A stretch of 64,000 nucleotides of DNA from Bin87 sp963663945 (lineage in GTDB: Bacteria; Chloroflexota; Dehalococcoidia; Lucifugimonadales; UBA3495): NCBI GenBank assembly GCA_963663945.1, contig OY760687.1, positions 3,596,001 to 3,660,000 on the forward strand, given 5' to 3'. This document shows, in pieces, positions 41,643 to 50,270 of this stretch. Numbering within the stretch: position 1 is the first letter of the stretch; every line of letters begins with the position of its first letter. Below the pieces are notes generated by a model. It was not told the DNA's origin. It searched no databases and was given only the letters and a program-made list of their open reading frames with translations. The translations under genes and the position numbers were made by a program.

Positions 41643-42866
41643 ATGGCAGATACCCTGAACAACTGGCTACTGGAGATGGTGGCAGCCGCGGCCGCCATTG
41701 GGCTGGAGTGGCATGACCTGCTGGTGAGCCTGGGGATCATAGCCGGTTCGGTGTTGTTTGCTGTGCTGTTCAGCCGGATCCTGTTCCGGCTGATGCTGAG
41801 GGTGACCAGCGTGTTCCCGGGAGAGCTGGACGACCACCTGGTGTCCAACGCCAAAGGGCCGGTGACGGCGTACATCATCCTGCTGGGAGTGTACCTGGCG
41901 ATCAAGATACCGCTGGAGCTGCCGCACACCATCGATACCGTCGTGGATCGGGTATTCTCCGTCGCGGCCATCGCGGTGGGCGCGTACATGATCAACGTGA
42001 TGGGCACCAGCGGGCTGATTTGGCTGCAGGAGTACCTGGCGAGCACGCCGGCGGCCAATACCAGCAGCTGGGCGCTGCCCCTGGCCCGACGCAGCCTGCT
42101 GCTGGTCGTGGCGGCGATGGCGATCATGGTGTCGCTGGACGTGCTGGGCGTCAACATCACGCCGCTGATCGCGGGGCTGGGCATCGGCGGGCTGGCGGTG
42201 GCGCTGGCGATACAGCCGACGCTGAGCAACCTGTTCGCCGGGACCTACGTCATCACCGAGGGCGTGGTCAGCCCGGGGGACTACATTGACATGGACGGCG
42301 GGGTCAGCGGGTACGTGGTGGACGTGAACTGGCGGAGCACCCGGCTGCGCACCTGGGGCAACAACCTGGTGATAATTCCCAATTCGCGGTTCGCCGATTC
42401 CGTCATCACCAACTACAGCAAGCCCGACGAGCACGTGAACGTGTACCTGACCTGCGGCGTGGCCTACGAGAGCGACCTGGCCCGCGTGGAGCAGGTCGGG
42501 CAAGAAGTTATGGAGCGGGTGCTGGCCGAGCATCCGGGGGCGGTGCTGGATTACGGCGCCTACTTCGGATACGAGAACTTCGGCGAGAGCAACGTCGATT
42601 TCTGGCTGTTCGTGCAGTCCAGGGACCGGCTGGCCAGCTTCGAGGTGCGCAGCGAACTGATCAAGCAGCTGCACGCGCGGCTGACCGAGGAAGGGATCAC
42701 GATCAACTACCCGGTGCGGACGCTGCACTTCCCGGATGGCTGGAACCCACAGGACGGAACGCCGCTGCCGCCGCAGGCTACAAGTGTCCGCCGGCCAGCG
42801 ATATCGCAGACACGCGGGGCTCTGCCCGAAGATGCGCCTGGCGGAGGCGATGGGCCGGACGTTTAA
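41643..42866 (+). CDS. MscS-family mechanosensitive channel
   Basis: A 407-residue small-conductance channel with four or five N-terminal membrane helices (first at about 20-45). The pore-lining helix and beta domain are clear: GLGIGGLAVALAIQPTLSNLFAGTYVI, then SPGDYIDMDGGVSGYVVDVNWRSTRLRTWGNNLVIIPNSRFADSVITNYSKP. The C-terminal cytosolic alpha-beta domain ends with a disordered tail. It lies 28 bp after the sirtuin gene and probably belongs to the same transcript. It releases osmolytes on hypo-osmotic shock. Confidence 0.92.
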   Translation: MADTLNNWLLEMVAAAAAIGLEWHDLLVSLGIIAGSVLFAVLFSRILFRLMLRVTSVFPGELDDHLVSNAKGPVTAYIILLGVYLAIKIPLELPHTIDTVVDRVFSVAAIAVGAYMINVMGTSGLIWLQEYLASTPAANTSSWALPLARRSLLLVVAAMAIMVSLDVLGVNITPLIAGLGIGGLAVALAIQPTLSNLFAGTYVITEGVVSPGDYIDMDGGVSGYVVDVNWRSTRLRTWGNNLVIIPNSRFADSVITNYSKPDEHVNVYLTCGVAYESDLARVEQVGQEVMERVLAEHPGAVLDYGAYFGYENFGESNVDFWLFVQSRDRLASFEVRSELIKQLHARLTEEGITINYPVRTLHFPDGWNPQDGTPLPPQATSVRRPAISQTRGALPEDAPGGGDGPDV

Positions 42867-42914
42867 GGTGTTATCCGGCCCCGCCGAGCAGCAGGGCCGG
42901 ACAACTGAAATGCG

Positions 42915-44117
42915 CTAGCGGGAGAGGCCGTAGGCCGTGGCCTGGAGCTTGGCGTCGCCGGTGGCGTTGAGGCGCTGGGTGATGCTGTCGATGAGGGAGC
43001 CGACGGCGGTCTCGCCCCAGAACCAGGTGTGGATGTCGGCCTCGGTGTCGCTGGGACGCTGGGCCATGCGGGCCTCGTAGCAGAAGGCCTTGAGGTCGTC
43101 GGCGCAGTAGCGGACGAACTGGGGCACGGAGACGTCGGCAGGACGCTCGTCCATGTCGGCGTCGTCGCGCTCGGCGTAGGCTTCGAGGAAGCGTATGATG
43201 CCGCGGAACCGGCGCTGGGGGATGCCAGTGACGCCGACGGCGGTGCGGCCGCGCTGTTCCTGCCAACGCTCGTAGTAGCCGCGCAGGGCGGTGATCTCGT
43301 CGGCGGCATCGAGAGGCTTGACCGTGTCGCCGTTGGTCGAAGCCGTCACCTCGGAGGCCTGCGGCATACCGATGGGGCCGGCATCCTCTGGGTAGTCGGC
43401 GAGGACAGGGCCAGCGTCGGCGTCGAGGGTCGCCAGGGCGGCGGCGAGGACCTGGTGCTGGTATTCAGGGTCGTCGGGTTTGCCCATGGTGTAGCCGAAG
43501 TAGAACGGCACCCACAGGGCGCGGGGCGGCTGGACGCGCTCGGCGTGTTCGCGCACGAGGGCGATGGCAATGGTGGTCAGGCCGGCTTCCTCAAAGACCC
43601 GGGCAAGCACGCTCACGGCGTGGGTGCAGAGAGGTCAAGTGGGGGTCAGCAGGACCAGGTCGACGCCCTCGGCCTTGAGGCGTTGGGCAACCTCGGGTCC
43701 GGTCTGCTCGGCGACGACGGTGCAGTCGCGGAGGGCGCCCATGAAGGAGTAGTGGTTGGGAGCGACGGAGCCGATGACGCCGCGCTCGGCCAGCTCGCGC
43801 ACGCGATCCATGGGGAAGGTGATGTTGATGTCCCGGTAGATGGCGGTGCGGTCGAATCCGATGCTGAAGTGGCTCTGTACGATGTCAGCCGCGTCGGAGT
43901 CGCTGGGGATGACGCGGTAGGTGGACTCGCCGCCGGGATGGTCGCGGTTGAAGGGCTTGTCGTCGCGCAGGTGTAGGCCGGCGGTGGTGACGATGGCGGC
44001 CGTGGCCTCGTTCAACGGCTTCGAGAGCGGCGACCAGGGCGTGCCGTCGGCTTCCATGCAGGGGAAGAACTGCAGCATCTGGCGCTGGACTTCGGACAGG
44101 ACGGACAGGCGGGGCAT
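42915..44117 (-). CDS. GrdB/PrdB-family reductase with a predicted selenocysteine (UGA recoding)
   Basis: Read through one in-frame TGA (43637-43635), this is a 400-residue protein of the glycine/sarcosine/betaine/D-proline reductase selenoprotein B family. The sequence around the TGA is VDLVLLTPT-U161-PLC164-THAVSVLARVFEEAG. This gives a UxxC redox motif exactly where GrdB has its selenocysteine (ILTSTUGTC). Upstream, SVAPNHYSFMGALRDC and downstream VQPPRALWVPFYFGYTMGKPDD match the family on both sides, so the frame is continuous. The start has GAGGAG at 8 nt, 12 bp after a PaREP1-like gene. No other Grd/Prd subunits are here, so the substrate is unknown. Point-mutation pseudogene or sequencing error is the alternative. 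Confidence 0.82.
43603..43637 (-). promoter_or_regulatory. SECIS-like hairpin after the in-frame UGA
   Basis: On the minus strand, 12 nt after TGA, CACGC (43622-43618) pairs with GCGTG (43612-43608) around the loop CGTGA. A lower GCA/TGC stem (43627-43625 with 43605-43603) is separated by a 2x2 internal loop. Bacterial SECIS elements lie at this distance, inside the coding sequence, with a G in the first two loop bases, as here. Confidence 0.6.
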
Positions 44118-44129
44118 TTTTACATCTCC

Positions 44130-44483
44130 TCAACCGAGTAATGACAAAACCCGGTGCACAAAGTTGTGAACGCGGCGACGCAGAGCATCAAGTTCGTAGT
44201 CACCGATGTCGGCGTGATAAAAGTTGCGGTGGAACCTTTCGGCGTGGGCAAATCCGTACTCGATTGACGCGTCGTTGTATTCGTCGGATAGCGCTTCAGC
44301 CGTGTCTCGGAACGAGTTATGGCTGCCGAGGCGACGGCCGCCTTGCATGGCCATTGCCATCAGGGCGTGCGTTGCGGCTCCCCAAAGTTTCTCCGATGCT
44401 TGCAGTTGATCTCCGGCTGCGAACTCTCGATCCGATGCGTCCAGGAAGACCAGAGCAGTAGCTGCGTGGCCATCCGTCAGCAT
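44130..44483 (-). CDS. PaREP1-like helical protein B
   Basis: A 117-residue helical protein of the PaREP1-like type: FLDASDREFAAGDQLQASEKLWGAATHALMAMAMQGGRRLGSH, with the landmark GD-x-x-QASEKLWGAA near residues 24-37. I recall this family as related to HEPN folds, but no R-x4-H active site is obvious. It overlaps gene A (44477-44854) by 7 nt and precedes the selenoprotein by 12 bp, so all three are probably one transcript. Confidence 0.72.
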   Translation of the reverse strand: MLTDGHAATALVFLDASDREFAAGDQLQASEKLWGAATHALMAMAMQGGRRLGSHNSFRDTAEALSDEYNDASIEYGFAHAERFHRNFYHADIGDYELDALRRRVHNFVHRVLSLLG

Positions 44484-44854
44484 GCCAGGGTCAAAAGGGA
44501 ACGGATAAAGTCACGTGCCCTGGCCCCGTCGTAGGCCAGGGAGCGGTACTCCATGAAGTCCGTCTCCGCGTTCTCGCGGAAATTTTCGGCGTAGATGTAC
44601 TTTGAGGGTATAAGGTCATTCCCCGTTTCTTCGCCCAACCGCTCGACGGCCAGTCTCAGATCCCGGCGGCTGCCGTCGCAGGGCCAGCCCCGGTGGGAGG
44701 CCACCGCCATCACCGCGTGGGTCGTTGCTTTCCAGAGTGTCGCAGAGGCCGGCAAGTGCTGTCGCGTGGCGAATTGGCGGTCCGACTCCGCCAGCAGGTC
44801 CCAAGCTGCGCGGGCGTGCTCCGATGCCGTGATGGGGGTCGCTTCCGTAGCCAT
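44477..44854 (-). CDS. PaREP1-like helical protein A
   Basis: A 125-residue paralogue of the gene at 44130: LLAESDRQFATRQHLPASATLWKATTHAVMAVASHRGWPCDGSRRDL. The motif is more diverged (PASATLWKAT), but RGW and the helical layout are kept. It ends in an ATGCTGA overlap with gene B. The start is ATG 44854. The open frame extending to 45523 is the shadow of the dehydrogenase gene. Confidence 0.68.
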   Translation of the reverse strand: MATEATPITASEHARAAWDLLAESDRQFATRQHLPASATLWKATTHAVMAVASHRGWPCDGSRRDLRLAVERLGEETGNDLIPSKYIYAENFRENAETDFMEYRSLAYDGARARDFIRSLLTLAC

Positions 44855-44879
44855 GATGGGCGTATGACGGAGGAGGTTG

Positions 44880-44905
44880 CAGGGGCGATACATAACTCGC
44901 CCCTG
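44880..44905 (-). terminator. 9-bp hairpin between alcohol dehydrogenase and PaREP1 genes
   Basis: CAGGGGCGA / TCGCCCCTG with an 8-nt loop, 12 bp past the dehydrogenase stop. It separates the dehydrogenase from the PaREP1-selenoprotein operon. Confidence 0.55.
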
Positions 44906-44916
44906 CGAAGGACGCA

Positions 44917-46017
44917 TTAGTCGAACATGATGGCGCCGCGGCCGATTTCGCCGCGGTCGAGGTCGTCGTAGGCCTCGTTGATCTGGTCGAGGGTGTAGTG
45001 GCGCACGACCAGGTCGTCGAGGTTGAGCTTGCCGGACTGGTAGAGGTCGACCATGACTGGCATGTCGGTGCGGGAGCGGGCGGAGCCGTAGTAGGAGCCG
45101 CGCAGGGTCTTCTCGTTGCGGACGAGGTCGACGGCGTTGATGCCGGCTTCCTGGCCCCAGGGCGCGATGCCAACGACGGTGACGATGCCGCGCTTGGCTG
45201 CCATGTCGTAGGCGGCCTTGGTGGTGTCGCCGCTGCCGAAGACCTCGAAGGTGTAGTCGGCGCCGCGGCCGCCGGTGAGATCCTTCACCTGGCGAACCGG
45301 GTCCTGGTCGGCGGCGTTGACGGTGTGGGTGGCGCCGAAGCGCATGGCGAACTCGAGCTGGGCCTCGCGGATGTCGACGGCGATGATCTGGCCGGCGTTG
45401 GCGAGTGCCGCGCCCATGATGACGTTGAGTCCGACGCCGCCGCAGCCGATGACGGCCACGGTGCTGCCGGGCTTGATCTCGGCGCTGTAGATGGCCGCGC
45501 CGACGCCCGTGGTCACCGAGCATCCGATCATGGCGGCCTTGTCCATGGGGATGGAGTCGGAGAGAGGCACCACGCCGGTTTCGGGGATGACGGCGTACTC
45601 GGCGAAGCAGGCCACCTTGCCCATGTGGTGGACGTCCTTGCCATCGGCATGTAGGCGGGTGGTGCCGTCGAGCATGTTGGCGCCGGTGGCCCCGTGGAGG
45701 TCGCAGAGGTTGCTGTGGCCCTCGAGGCAGGAGCGGCAGCGTCCGCAGGCGGGCACGAAGGACAGGATGACCTGGTCGCCTTCGGAGGCAAGGGTGACGC
45801 CCGGGCCGGTCTGGACGACGGTGCCGGCGCCCTCGTGTCCGAGGACGACGGGGATGGCGATGGGGGCGTCGCCGTGCATGAAGTGGCGGTCGCTGCGGCA
45901 GATGCCGGCGGAACCAACCTTCACCAGAACCTCGCCGGCCTTCGGCTCATCGAGGTCGACCTCGCGGATATCGAGAGGCTGACCAACTTCCCACAAAACG
46001 GCAGCTTTTACCTTCAA
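44917..46017 (-). CDS. Zinc-dependent alcohol dehydrogenase (MDR family)
   Basis: A 366-residue medium-chain dehydrogenase. Catalytic zinc ligands are C39 in GICRSDRH and the His in VVLGHEGAG. The structural zinc Cys set is CGRCRSCLEGHSNLC, and the NAD loop is VIGCGGVGLNVIMGAA. The pattern resembles class III/NAD-dependent enzymes that handle glutathione or mycothiol adducts and alcohols. The start is TTG 46017 with GGAGG at 8 nt. Substrate unknown. Confidence 0.9.
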   Translation of the reverse strand: MKVKAAVLWEVGQPLDIREVDLDEPKAGEVLVKVGSAGICRSDRHFMHGDAPIAIPVVLGHEGAGTVVQTGPGVTLASEGDQVILSFVPACGRCRSCLEGHSNLCDLHGATGANMLDGTTRLHADGKDVHHMGKVACFAEYAVIPETGVVPLSDSIPMDKAAMIGCSVTTGVGAAIYSAEIKPGSTVAVIGCGGVGLNVIMGAALANAGQIIAVDIREAQLEFAMRFGATHTVNAADQDPVRQVKDLTGGRGADYTFEVFGSGDTTKAAYDMAAKRGIVTVVGIAPWGQEAGINAVDLVRNEKTLRGSYYGSARSRTDMPVMVDLYQSGKLNLDDLVVRHYTLDQINEAYDDLDRGEIGRGAIMFD

Positions 46018-46319
46018 AACGGGTCCCTCCTGAGGATGACGGCGCAGATTCTATCGATTGTGACGCGCCGGGTATAGATAGCGCGTCCATTGTAGATTAC
46101 GGGGCGGGATACGGCTAGGGTGGGGAAGTGCGTGGGGTGGCCATACGCACTTCCAAACGCTCGGGGTACTGCCCTGCAAATTTGCTGATGGAGTGAAAGA
46201 TGGAACAATAGCTGCCCTTGCGTCCTATGGCCAAGGAAGCGGTGCACTCGTCGTGGCATAATCTGGCCTTGTGCTGGCTCAGGTTCGCAAACTGGACATG
46301 ACACACGAGGAGACAGGGT
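46018..46319. other. Intergenic region, no gene seen
   Basis: About 300 bp between the divergent dehydrogenase and small membrane protein genes. I see no reading frame or clear promoter beyond the ribosome binding sites of the flanking genes. Confidence 0.4.
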
Positions 46320-46658
46320 ATGAAACGACGCGTTCAGAGCTTCATGTATCCTAACGGGTTTATGGAGAGGAGACGCAGAATCAATCCATGTGCATGGCAA
46401 TGGCGCGATCGAATATTGATCTTAGGCGAACTAGGTGCAGTCTTGGCAGCGTTCGCGGCGATTCCGATCGAGCTGTTTGCATGGGGTTTTGCGTCGTGGT
46501 GTTTGATCGCTGCGGCCATCTTTGGCACCTCAGCATTGTTGTGGTACGCCTTTGATTTGATCTCAGCGGGAGAAGCCCCGCTAGCCAATATGTCCGATCA
46601 AGACATCGCTCTAGTACTGGCCCGCAACAGATTGACCGGTGGAGACGCCGAGGACTAG
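46320..46658 (+). CDS. Small two-helix membrane protein
   Basis: A 112-residue protein with a basic N-terminus and two hydrophobic helices (about residues 31-55 and 57-82), then an acidic tail (EDAED-like end). Its GC content is lower than the neighbours'. Family unknown. GAGGAG lies 7 nt before ATG 46320. Confidence 0.6.
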   Translation: MKRRVQSFMYPNGFMERRRRINPCAWQWRDRILILGELGAVLAAFAAIPIELFAWGFASWCLIAAAIFGTSALLWYAFDLISAGEAPLANMSDQDIALVLARNRLTGGDAED

Positions 46659-46962
46659 ACCATCATCCAATTCGCATCCGGCGACTACGCGACGGAGGAG
46701 ATCGGGTTGGAGGTCGGGTCGGATTGTATGGAGACAAATTGATTCTTCTGCTGATCGACGTTCCTTGTGGTTGGCCGAAAAACGCCACTGCGACGCCTAG
46801 TCTATTTAGCTAAGGAGCAGCGGTTTTCACACCGAGATCAGCAACTCCCACGGGCAGGAGACTCATGGCGCTACCTTAGCGTCGTGCTTGTGTCCGAGTT
46901 GTGAATCCGTGATGTAATTGCAGGTTGACATTACGCGCATGACTAAAGAGGAATGCCGAGTC
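46659..46962. other. Intergenic region, no intact gene
   Basis: About 300 bp. A TTGACA at 46924 has no matching -10. Near 46722-46756 one frame reads LYGDKLILLLID, vaguely like a RelE-type toxin end; this is too weak to call a remnant. Confidence 0.3.
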
Positions 46963-47502
46963 ATGGAGCGGGTGGTGGTGGTCGGGACGAGCTGCTCCGG
47001 CAAGACGACGCTGGCGCGGCAGCTTTCTCGGGCGCTGGGGTCGGCCCACACCGAGCTGGACGCCATCCACTGGAAGCCAGGGTGGCAGGAGCGGCCGGTG
47101 GATGAAGTGCGGCAGATGGCGAGGGAGGCCGCGGCGGGAGATCGGTGGGTTATGGATGGCAACTACAGCTCGGTGCGGGACATTGTCTGGGGGCGAGCCA
47201 CGACTGTCGTGTGGCTCAACTATCCCTTCCGCGTGGTGTTGTGGCGGGCGCTTTCCCGTACCACCAGGCGGGTGATTACCCAGGAGGAGCTGTTCTCGGG
47301 TAACCGGGAAAGCTTCAGGCAGTCGTTCCTGAGCCGCGACTCGATCATCCTGTGGGGCATCACCAGCCACCGGCGGGTGCGGCAGGAGTACCGGTGGATA
47401 CTGGATGGCGGGGAGTTTCCGCACCTGCGGGTTATTGAACTGCGGGACCCGGCAGAGGCGGAAGCACTGGTGGCTTCGCTGGGTGCGGTTGCCAGGGAAT
47501 GA
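46963..47502 (+). CDS. P-loop nucleotide kinase-like protein (FlaR/adenylate-kinase-like)
   Basis: A 179-residue P-loop protein: VVVVGTSCSGKTTLARQLSRALG (Walker A near residues 8-15), HTELDAIHWKPGWQERP, DRWVMDGNYSSVRDIVWGRATTVVWLNYPFRVVLWRALSRTTRR. This is the pattern of stand-alone adenylate-kinase-related proteins often labelled 'topology modulation protein' or FlaR. The substrate is unproven. I chose ATG 46963, with GAGG at 11 nt. ATG 46939 would add 8 residues. Confidence 0.82.
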   Translation: MERVVVVGTSCSGKTTLARQLSRALGSAHTELDAIHWKPGWQERPVDEVRQMAREAAAGDRWVMDGNYSSVRDIVWGRATTVVWLNYPFRVVLWRALSRTTRRVITQEELFSGNRESFRQSFLSRDSIILWGITSHRRVRQEYRWILDGGEFPHLRVIELRDPAEAEALVASLGAVARE

Positions 47503-47608
47503 ATCTTCCTATCGCGGCGGAGACGCCGCCAGTTGGCGATCCAGGACGCTCACGACCAGGGGACAACCAGGTCGGGGCGTTCAGTCGCACTCCCAATGTC
47601 GAGGGGCG

Positions 47609-47968
47609 TCAGCTCGCGAGTATAGCCTCGAGCTTTTCCAGCAGGCGTTCGACGTCCTGTAGGGACTGGTCGATGTCTTGGACGGCCATCTGGTTCTCGT
47701 AGAAATTCTCGTGGAGGTTATTCGCTATGGCGAACAACCTGTAGATGTCCCCATCGCCAGTCTCGGCCCGCAGGCGGCTTGCGATGCGATGCAGGTGGCG
47801 ATGCCGGTCGTGGTCCCAGCCTCGAGTCTGAGCGATAGCCTTTATCATCTGGGCGGCGGCTCCCCAGCCCTTTTCCGACGCCTGCTGCAGGTCGCCTGCT
47901 GCCAGTTCGGTGCGGCTCTGGGTCATCATGGCCCGGCTGCCGGCCTGGTAATCGGTGGTGGTGGTCAT
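47609..47968 (-). CDS. PaREP1-like helical protein C
   Basis: A 119-residue member of the same family as 44130 and 44477: MMTQSRTELAAGDLQQASEKGWGAAAQMIKAIAQTRGWDHDRHRHL. The landmarks GD-x-QQASEKGWGAA and RGWDHDRHRHL are closest to the archaeal PaREP1 pattern. It is transcribed alone from an extended -10 at 48033-48025. Role unknown. Confidence 0.75.
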   Translation of the reverse strand: MTTTTDYQAGSRAMMTQSRTELAAGDLQQASEKGWGAAAQMIKAIAQTRGWDHDRHRHLHRIASRLRAETGDGDIYRLFAIANNLHENFYENQMAVQDIDQSLQDVERLLEKLEAILAS

Positions 47969-48024
47969 GTTGCGAATCCTGACGGTTCTTGCTACAGACT
48001 ATTTTATAACGTAGCCCGATTGCC

Positions 48025-48033
48025 AGTATAGCA
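48025..48033 (-). promoter_or_regulatory. Extended -10 (TGCTATACT) of PaREP1-like gene C
   Basis: An exact TGnTATACT on the minus strand, about 57 nt before the start codon. Confidence 0.45.
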
Positions 48034-48090
48034 TTGACAACAGATACCCATTAACAATGCCAGCTATGCTTGGAAAGGTATGGCTACGTG

Positions 48091-49782
48091 TTACGCGGTT
48101 TGCACTCCGGCCGCCGTTTGCAAGCCGAGCTCTTCTATGGACTGTTCGCGCATGAGGAACTTCTGGACTTTGCCGGTTACGGTCATGGGGAACTCGTCGG
48201 TGAGCTTGACGTAGCGGGGGACCTTGTAGTGGGCGATGCGGCCACGGCAGTAGTCGCGGATTGAGTCCTCGGTGGCGTCGGCGTCGGGCTTGAGGCGAAC
48301 CCAGGCCATGATCTCCTCGCCGAAACGCTGGTCGGGCACGCCGATGACCTGCACGTCGTCGATCTGCGGATGCGAGTAGAGGAACTCCTCGATCTCGCGG
48401 GGGTAGACGTTCTCGCCGCCGCGGATGATCATGTCCTTGAGGCGGCCGGTGATCTTGTAGTAGCCGTCCTCGTCCACGGTCGCCAGGTCCCCGGTGTGGA
48501 GCCAGCCGTCGGCGTCGATGGCGCCGGCGGTGGCGTCGGGCATGTTGTAGTAGCCCAGCATCACCATGCTGCTGCGGGTCTGGAGTTCGCCCTGCTCGCC
48601 GGCGCTCACTTCGAGGTCGGTATCGGGGTCGACCAGGCGAACCTCCACGTTGGGCAGCACCTTGCCCACGGTGGAGACGCGGCGCTCGATGCTGTCGTCG
48701 GCCAGGGTCTGGGTGATGACCGGCGAAGCTTCGGTGAGGCCGTAGGCGATGGTGATGCGCTGGGCGCCCATGCGGTCGATGACCTCGCGCATGACCTCGA
48801 TGGGGCAGGGAGAGCCGGCCATGATGCCGGTGCGCAGGGAGCCGAGGTCGAACTGGGCGAAGTCGGGATGGCTGAGCTGGGCGATGAACATTGTGGGCAC
48901 GCCGTGGACGGCGGTGCAGCGCTCGTCGGATATGGCCCGCAGGGTCTGGAGCGGGTCGAAGTGCTCGGCGGGGATGACCATGGTGGAGCCGTGGACGACG
49001 CAGTTGAGCGTGCCCATGACACAGCCGAAGCAGTGGTAGAAGGGCACGGGGATGCACAGGCGGTCGTGCTCGTCCATCTCCATGCAGTCGCCGACATGGA
49101 GGGCGTTGGACAGGATGTTGTGGTGGGTGAGGGTCGCGCCCTTGGGGTTGCCGGTGGTGCCGGAGGTGTACTGGATGTTGATGGGGTCGTCGGGGCCGCA
49201 CCGGGCCTGGCGGGCCTGGAGGTCTGCCGCGCTCACCTGCTCGGCGTGGGTGAGCAGGTCGCTCCAGCGCCACATGCCCTCGGGAGTCGTCGCGTCCGGC
49301 GCGTCGTGGGGCGGGATGAAGACGAGGTGGCGGAGGAAGGGGAAGCTGGCAGAGTTCAACCGGCCGGCCGTCGTTTCGAGCAACTCGGGGATGAGCTCGT
49401 TGACCATTGCCACATAGTCGGAGGTGCGGAAGCGGCCGATGAGGACCAGGGCGGTGAGCTGGGACTGTTCCAGCAGGTAAGCCAGCTCGTGGGTGCGGTA
49501 GGCGGGGTTGACGTTGACCAGGACGGCGCCGATCTTGGCGGTGGCGAACTGGGCCAGCACCCACTCGGTGTAGTTGGTGGCCCAGATGCCCACGTGCTGG
49601 CCCTTCTCGATGCCGATGGCCATGAGGCCGCGGGCGACGCGCTCCACCTCGGCGTGGAACTGGCGGTAGGTGAACCGGTTGCCGGTGGCGGTATGGACGA
49701 GGGCCTCGCGGTCGGCGTAGCGGTCAGTCTGCTGGTCAAGGATATCGCCGATGGGGAGGCGGGTGTTGATGCTGGTGGCCAC
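48091..49782 (-). CDS. AMP-binding acyl-CoA synthetase
   Basis: A 563-residue ANL-family enzyme. Adenylation motifs are in order: YTSGTTGNPKGATLTH (near 205), IAYGLTEASPV (near 340), DGWLHTGDLA (near 430), KDMIIRGGENVYPREIEE, and the catalytic Lys in TVTGKVQKF near 540. It resembles the AcsF/YngI group of medium-chain or short-chain fatty acyl-CoA ligases. The start is GTG 49782 with AGGAGG at 7 nt. Confidence 0.92.
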   Translation of the reverse strand: MATSINTRLPIGDILDQQTDRYADREALVHTATGNRFTYRQFHAEVERVARGLMAIGIEKGQHVGIWATNYTEWVLAQFATAKIGAVLVNVNPAYRTHELAYLLEQSQLTALVLIGRFRTSDYVAMVNELIPELLETTAGRLNSASFPFLRHLVFIPPHDAPDATTPEGMWRWSDLLTHAEQVSAADLQARQARCGPDDPINIQYTSGTTGNPKGATLTHHNILSNALHVGDCMEMDEHDRLCIPVPFYHCFGCVMGTLNCVVHGSTMVIPAEHFDPLQTLRAISDERCTAVHGVPTMFIAQLSHPDFAQFDLGSLRTGIMAGSPCPIEVMREVIDRMGAQRITIAYGLTEASPVITQTLADDSIERRVSTVGKVLPNVEVRLVDPDTDLEVSAGEQGELQTRSSMVMLGYYNMPDATAGAIDADGWLHTGDLATVDEDGYYKITGRLKDMIIRGGENVYPREIEEFLYSHPQIDDVQVIGVPDQRFGEEIMAWVRLKPDADATEDSIRDYCRGRIAHYKVPRYVKLTDEFPMTVTGKVQKFLMREQSIEELGLQTAAGVQTA

Positions 49783-50270
49783 GTGAACACCTCCTGAGAG
49801 GGTTTATCTGTACGCTGAAAAATCGGTATCAGAGCAATTTGCAATGGAGCGTTGATATGGGCGTATTCTACACGGTCATGCCCATCTCGGGATGCGGCCG
49901 GCGGGCCGACGTTTGACTATGCTGTCGGTAGTTGGCGTGCGTCAGGCGAAAGAGGTCGCGCATTGGGTGGATGCGGCGTTCGTGGTCTGCGATTCAGGCT
50001 GACCATCGGGCGAGCGAAGCGCGGTAGATTCGGGGGTGAAACCCCTGGAATTTGCACCGCAGGTTTTTGACACTATGGGCGGTTAGGGGTAGCATATTCT
50101 CGCAGAGTTTCTGCTTGTTTAGACGGCGCCGGCGGCTCATGATTGCGCAACCCAATGCCCTCGTTTGACCGGATAGCCACCGGCCGAAATGTTATCGATC
50201 TGACGCGCTGGAAAGCGGCCGGCGACTGCTGCAGCCACGCGCATGCACTCCGTTCCCTGGGAGATATACC
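49783..50270. other. Divergent intergenic region
   Basis: About 490 bp between divergent genes without a reading frame I would trust. The only clear signal is the promoter at 50067-50095. Confidence 0.45.
50067..50095 (+). promoter_or_regulatory. Sigma-70 promoter of the PEPCK-like gene
   Basis: TTGACA (50067-50072), a 17-nt spacer and TAGCAT (50090-50095). The predicted leader is about 170 nt, long for this window. Confidence 0.6.

Noticed and set aside
42915..43616. Separate gene starting at GTG 43616, downstream of the TGA
   Set aside because: The frame is continuous with the upstream part, family similarity begins before this GTG (PLCTH), and no ribosome binding site precedes it. A recoded single gene explains it better.
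46722..46756. Possible RelE-toxin remnant (LYGDKLILLLID)
   Set aside because: Only a dozen residues, no further similarity upstream or downstream; chance is likely.
46924..46929. TTGACA as a promoter for the kinase-like gene
   Set aside because: No -10-like hexamer 16-19 nt downstream; the position falls just before alternative start codons.
48370..49797. A 475-residue plus-strand frame opposite the acyl-CoA synthetase
   Set aside because: Antisense shadow; the real gene on the minus strand has all ANL motifs.
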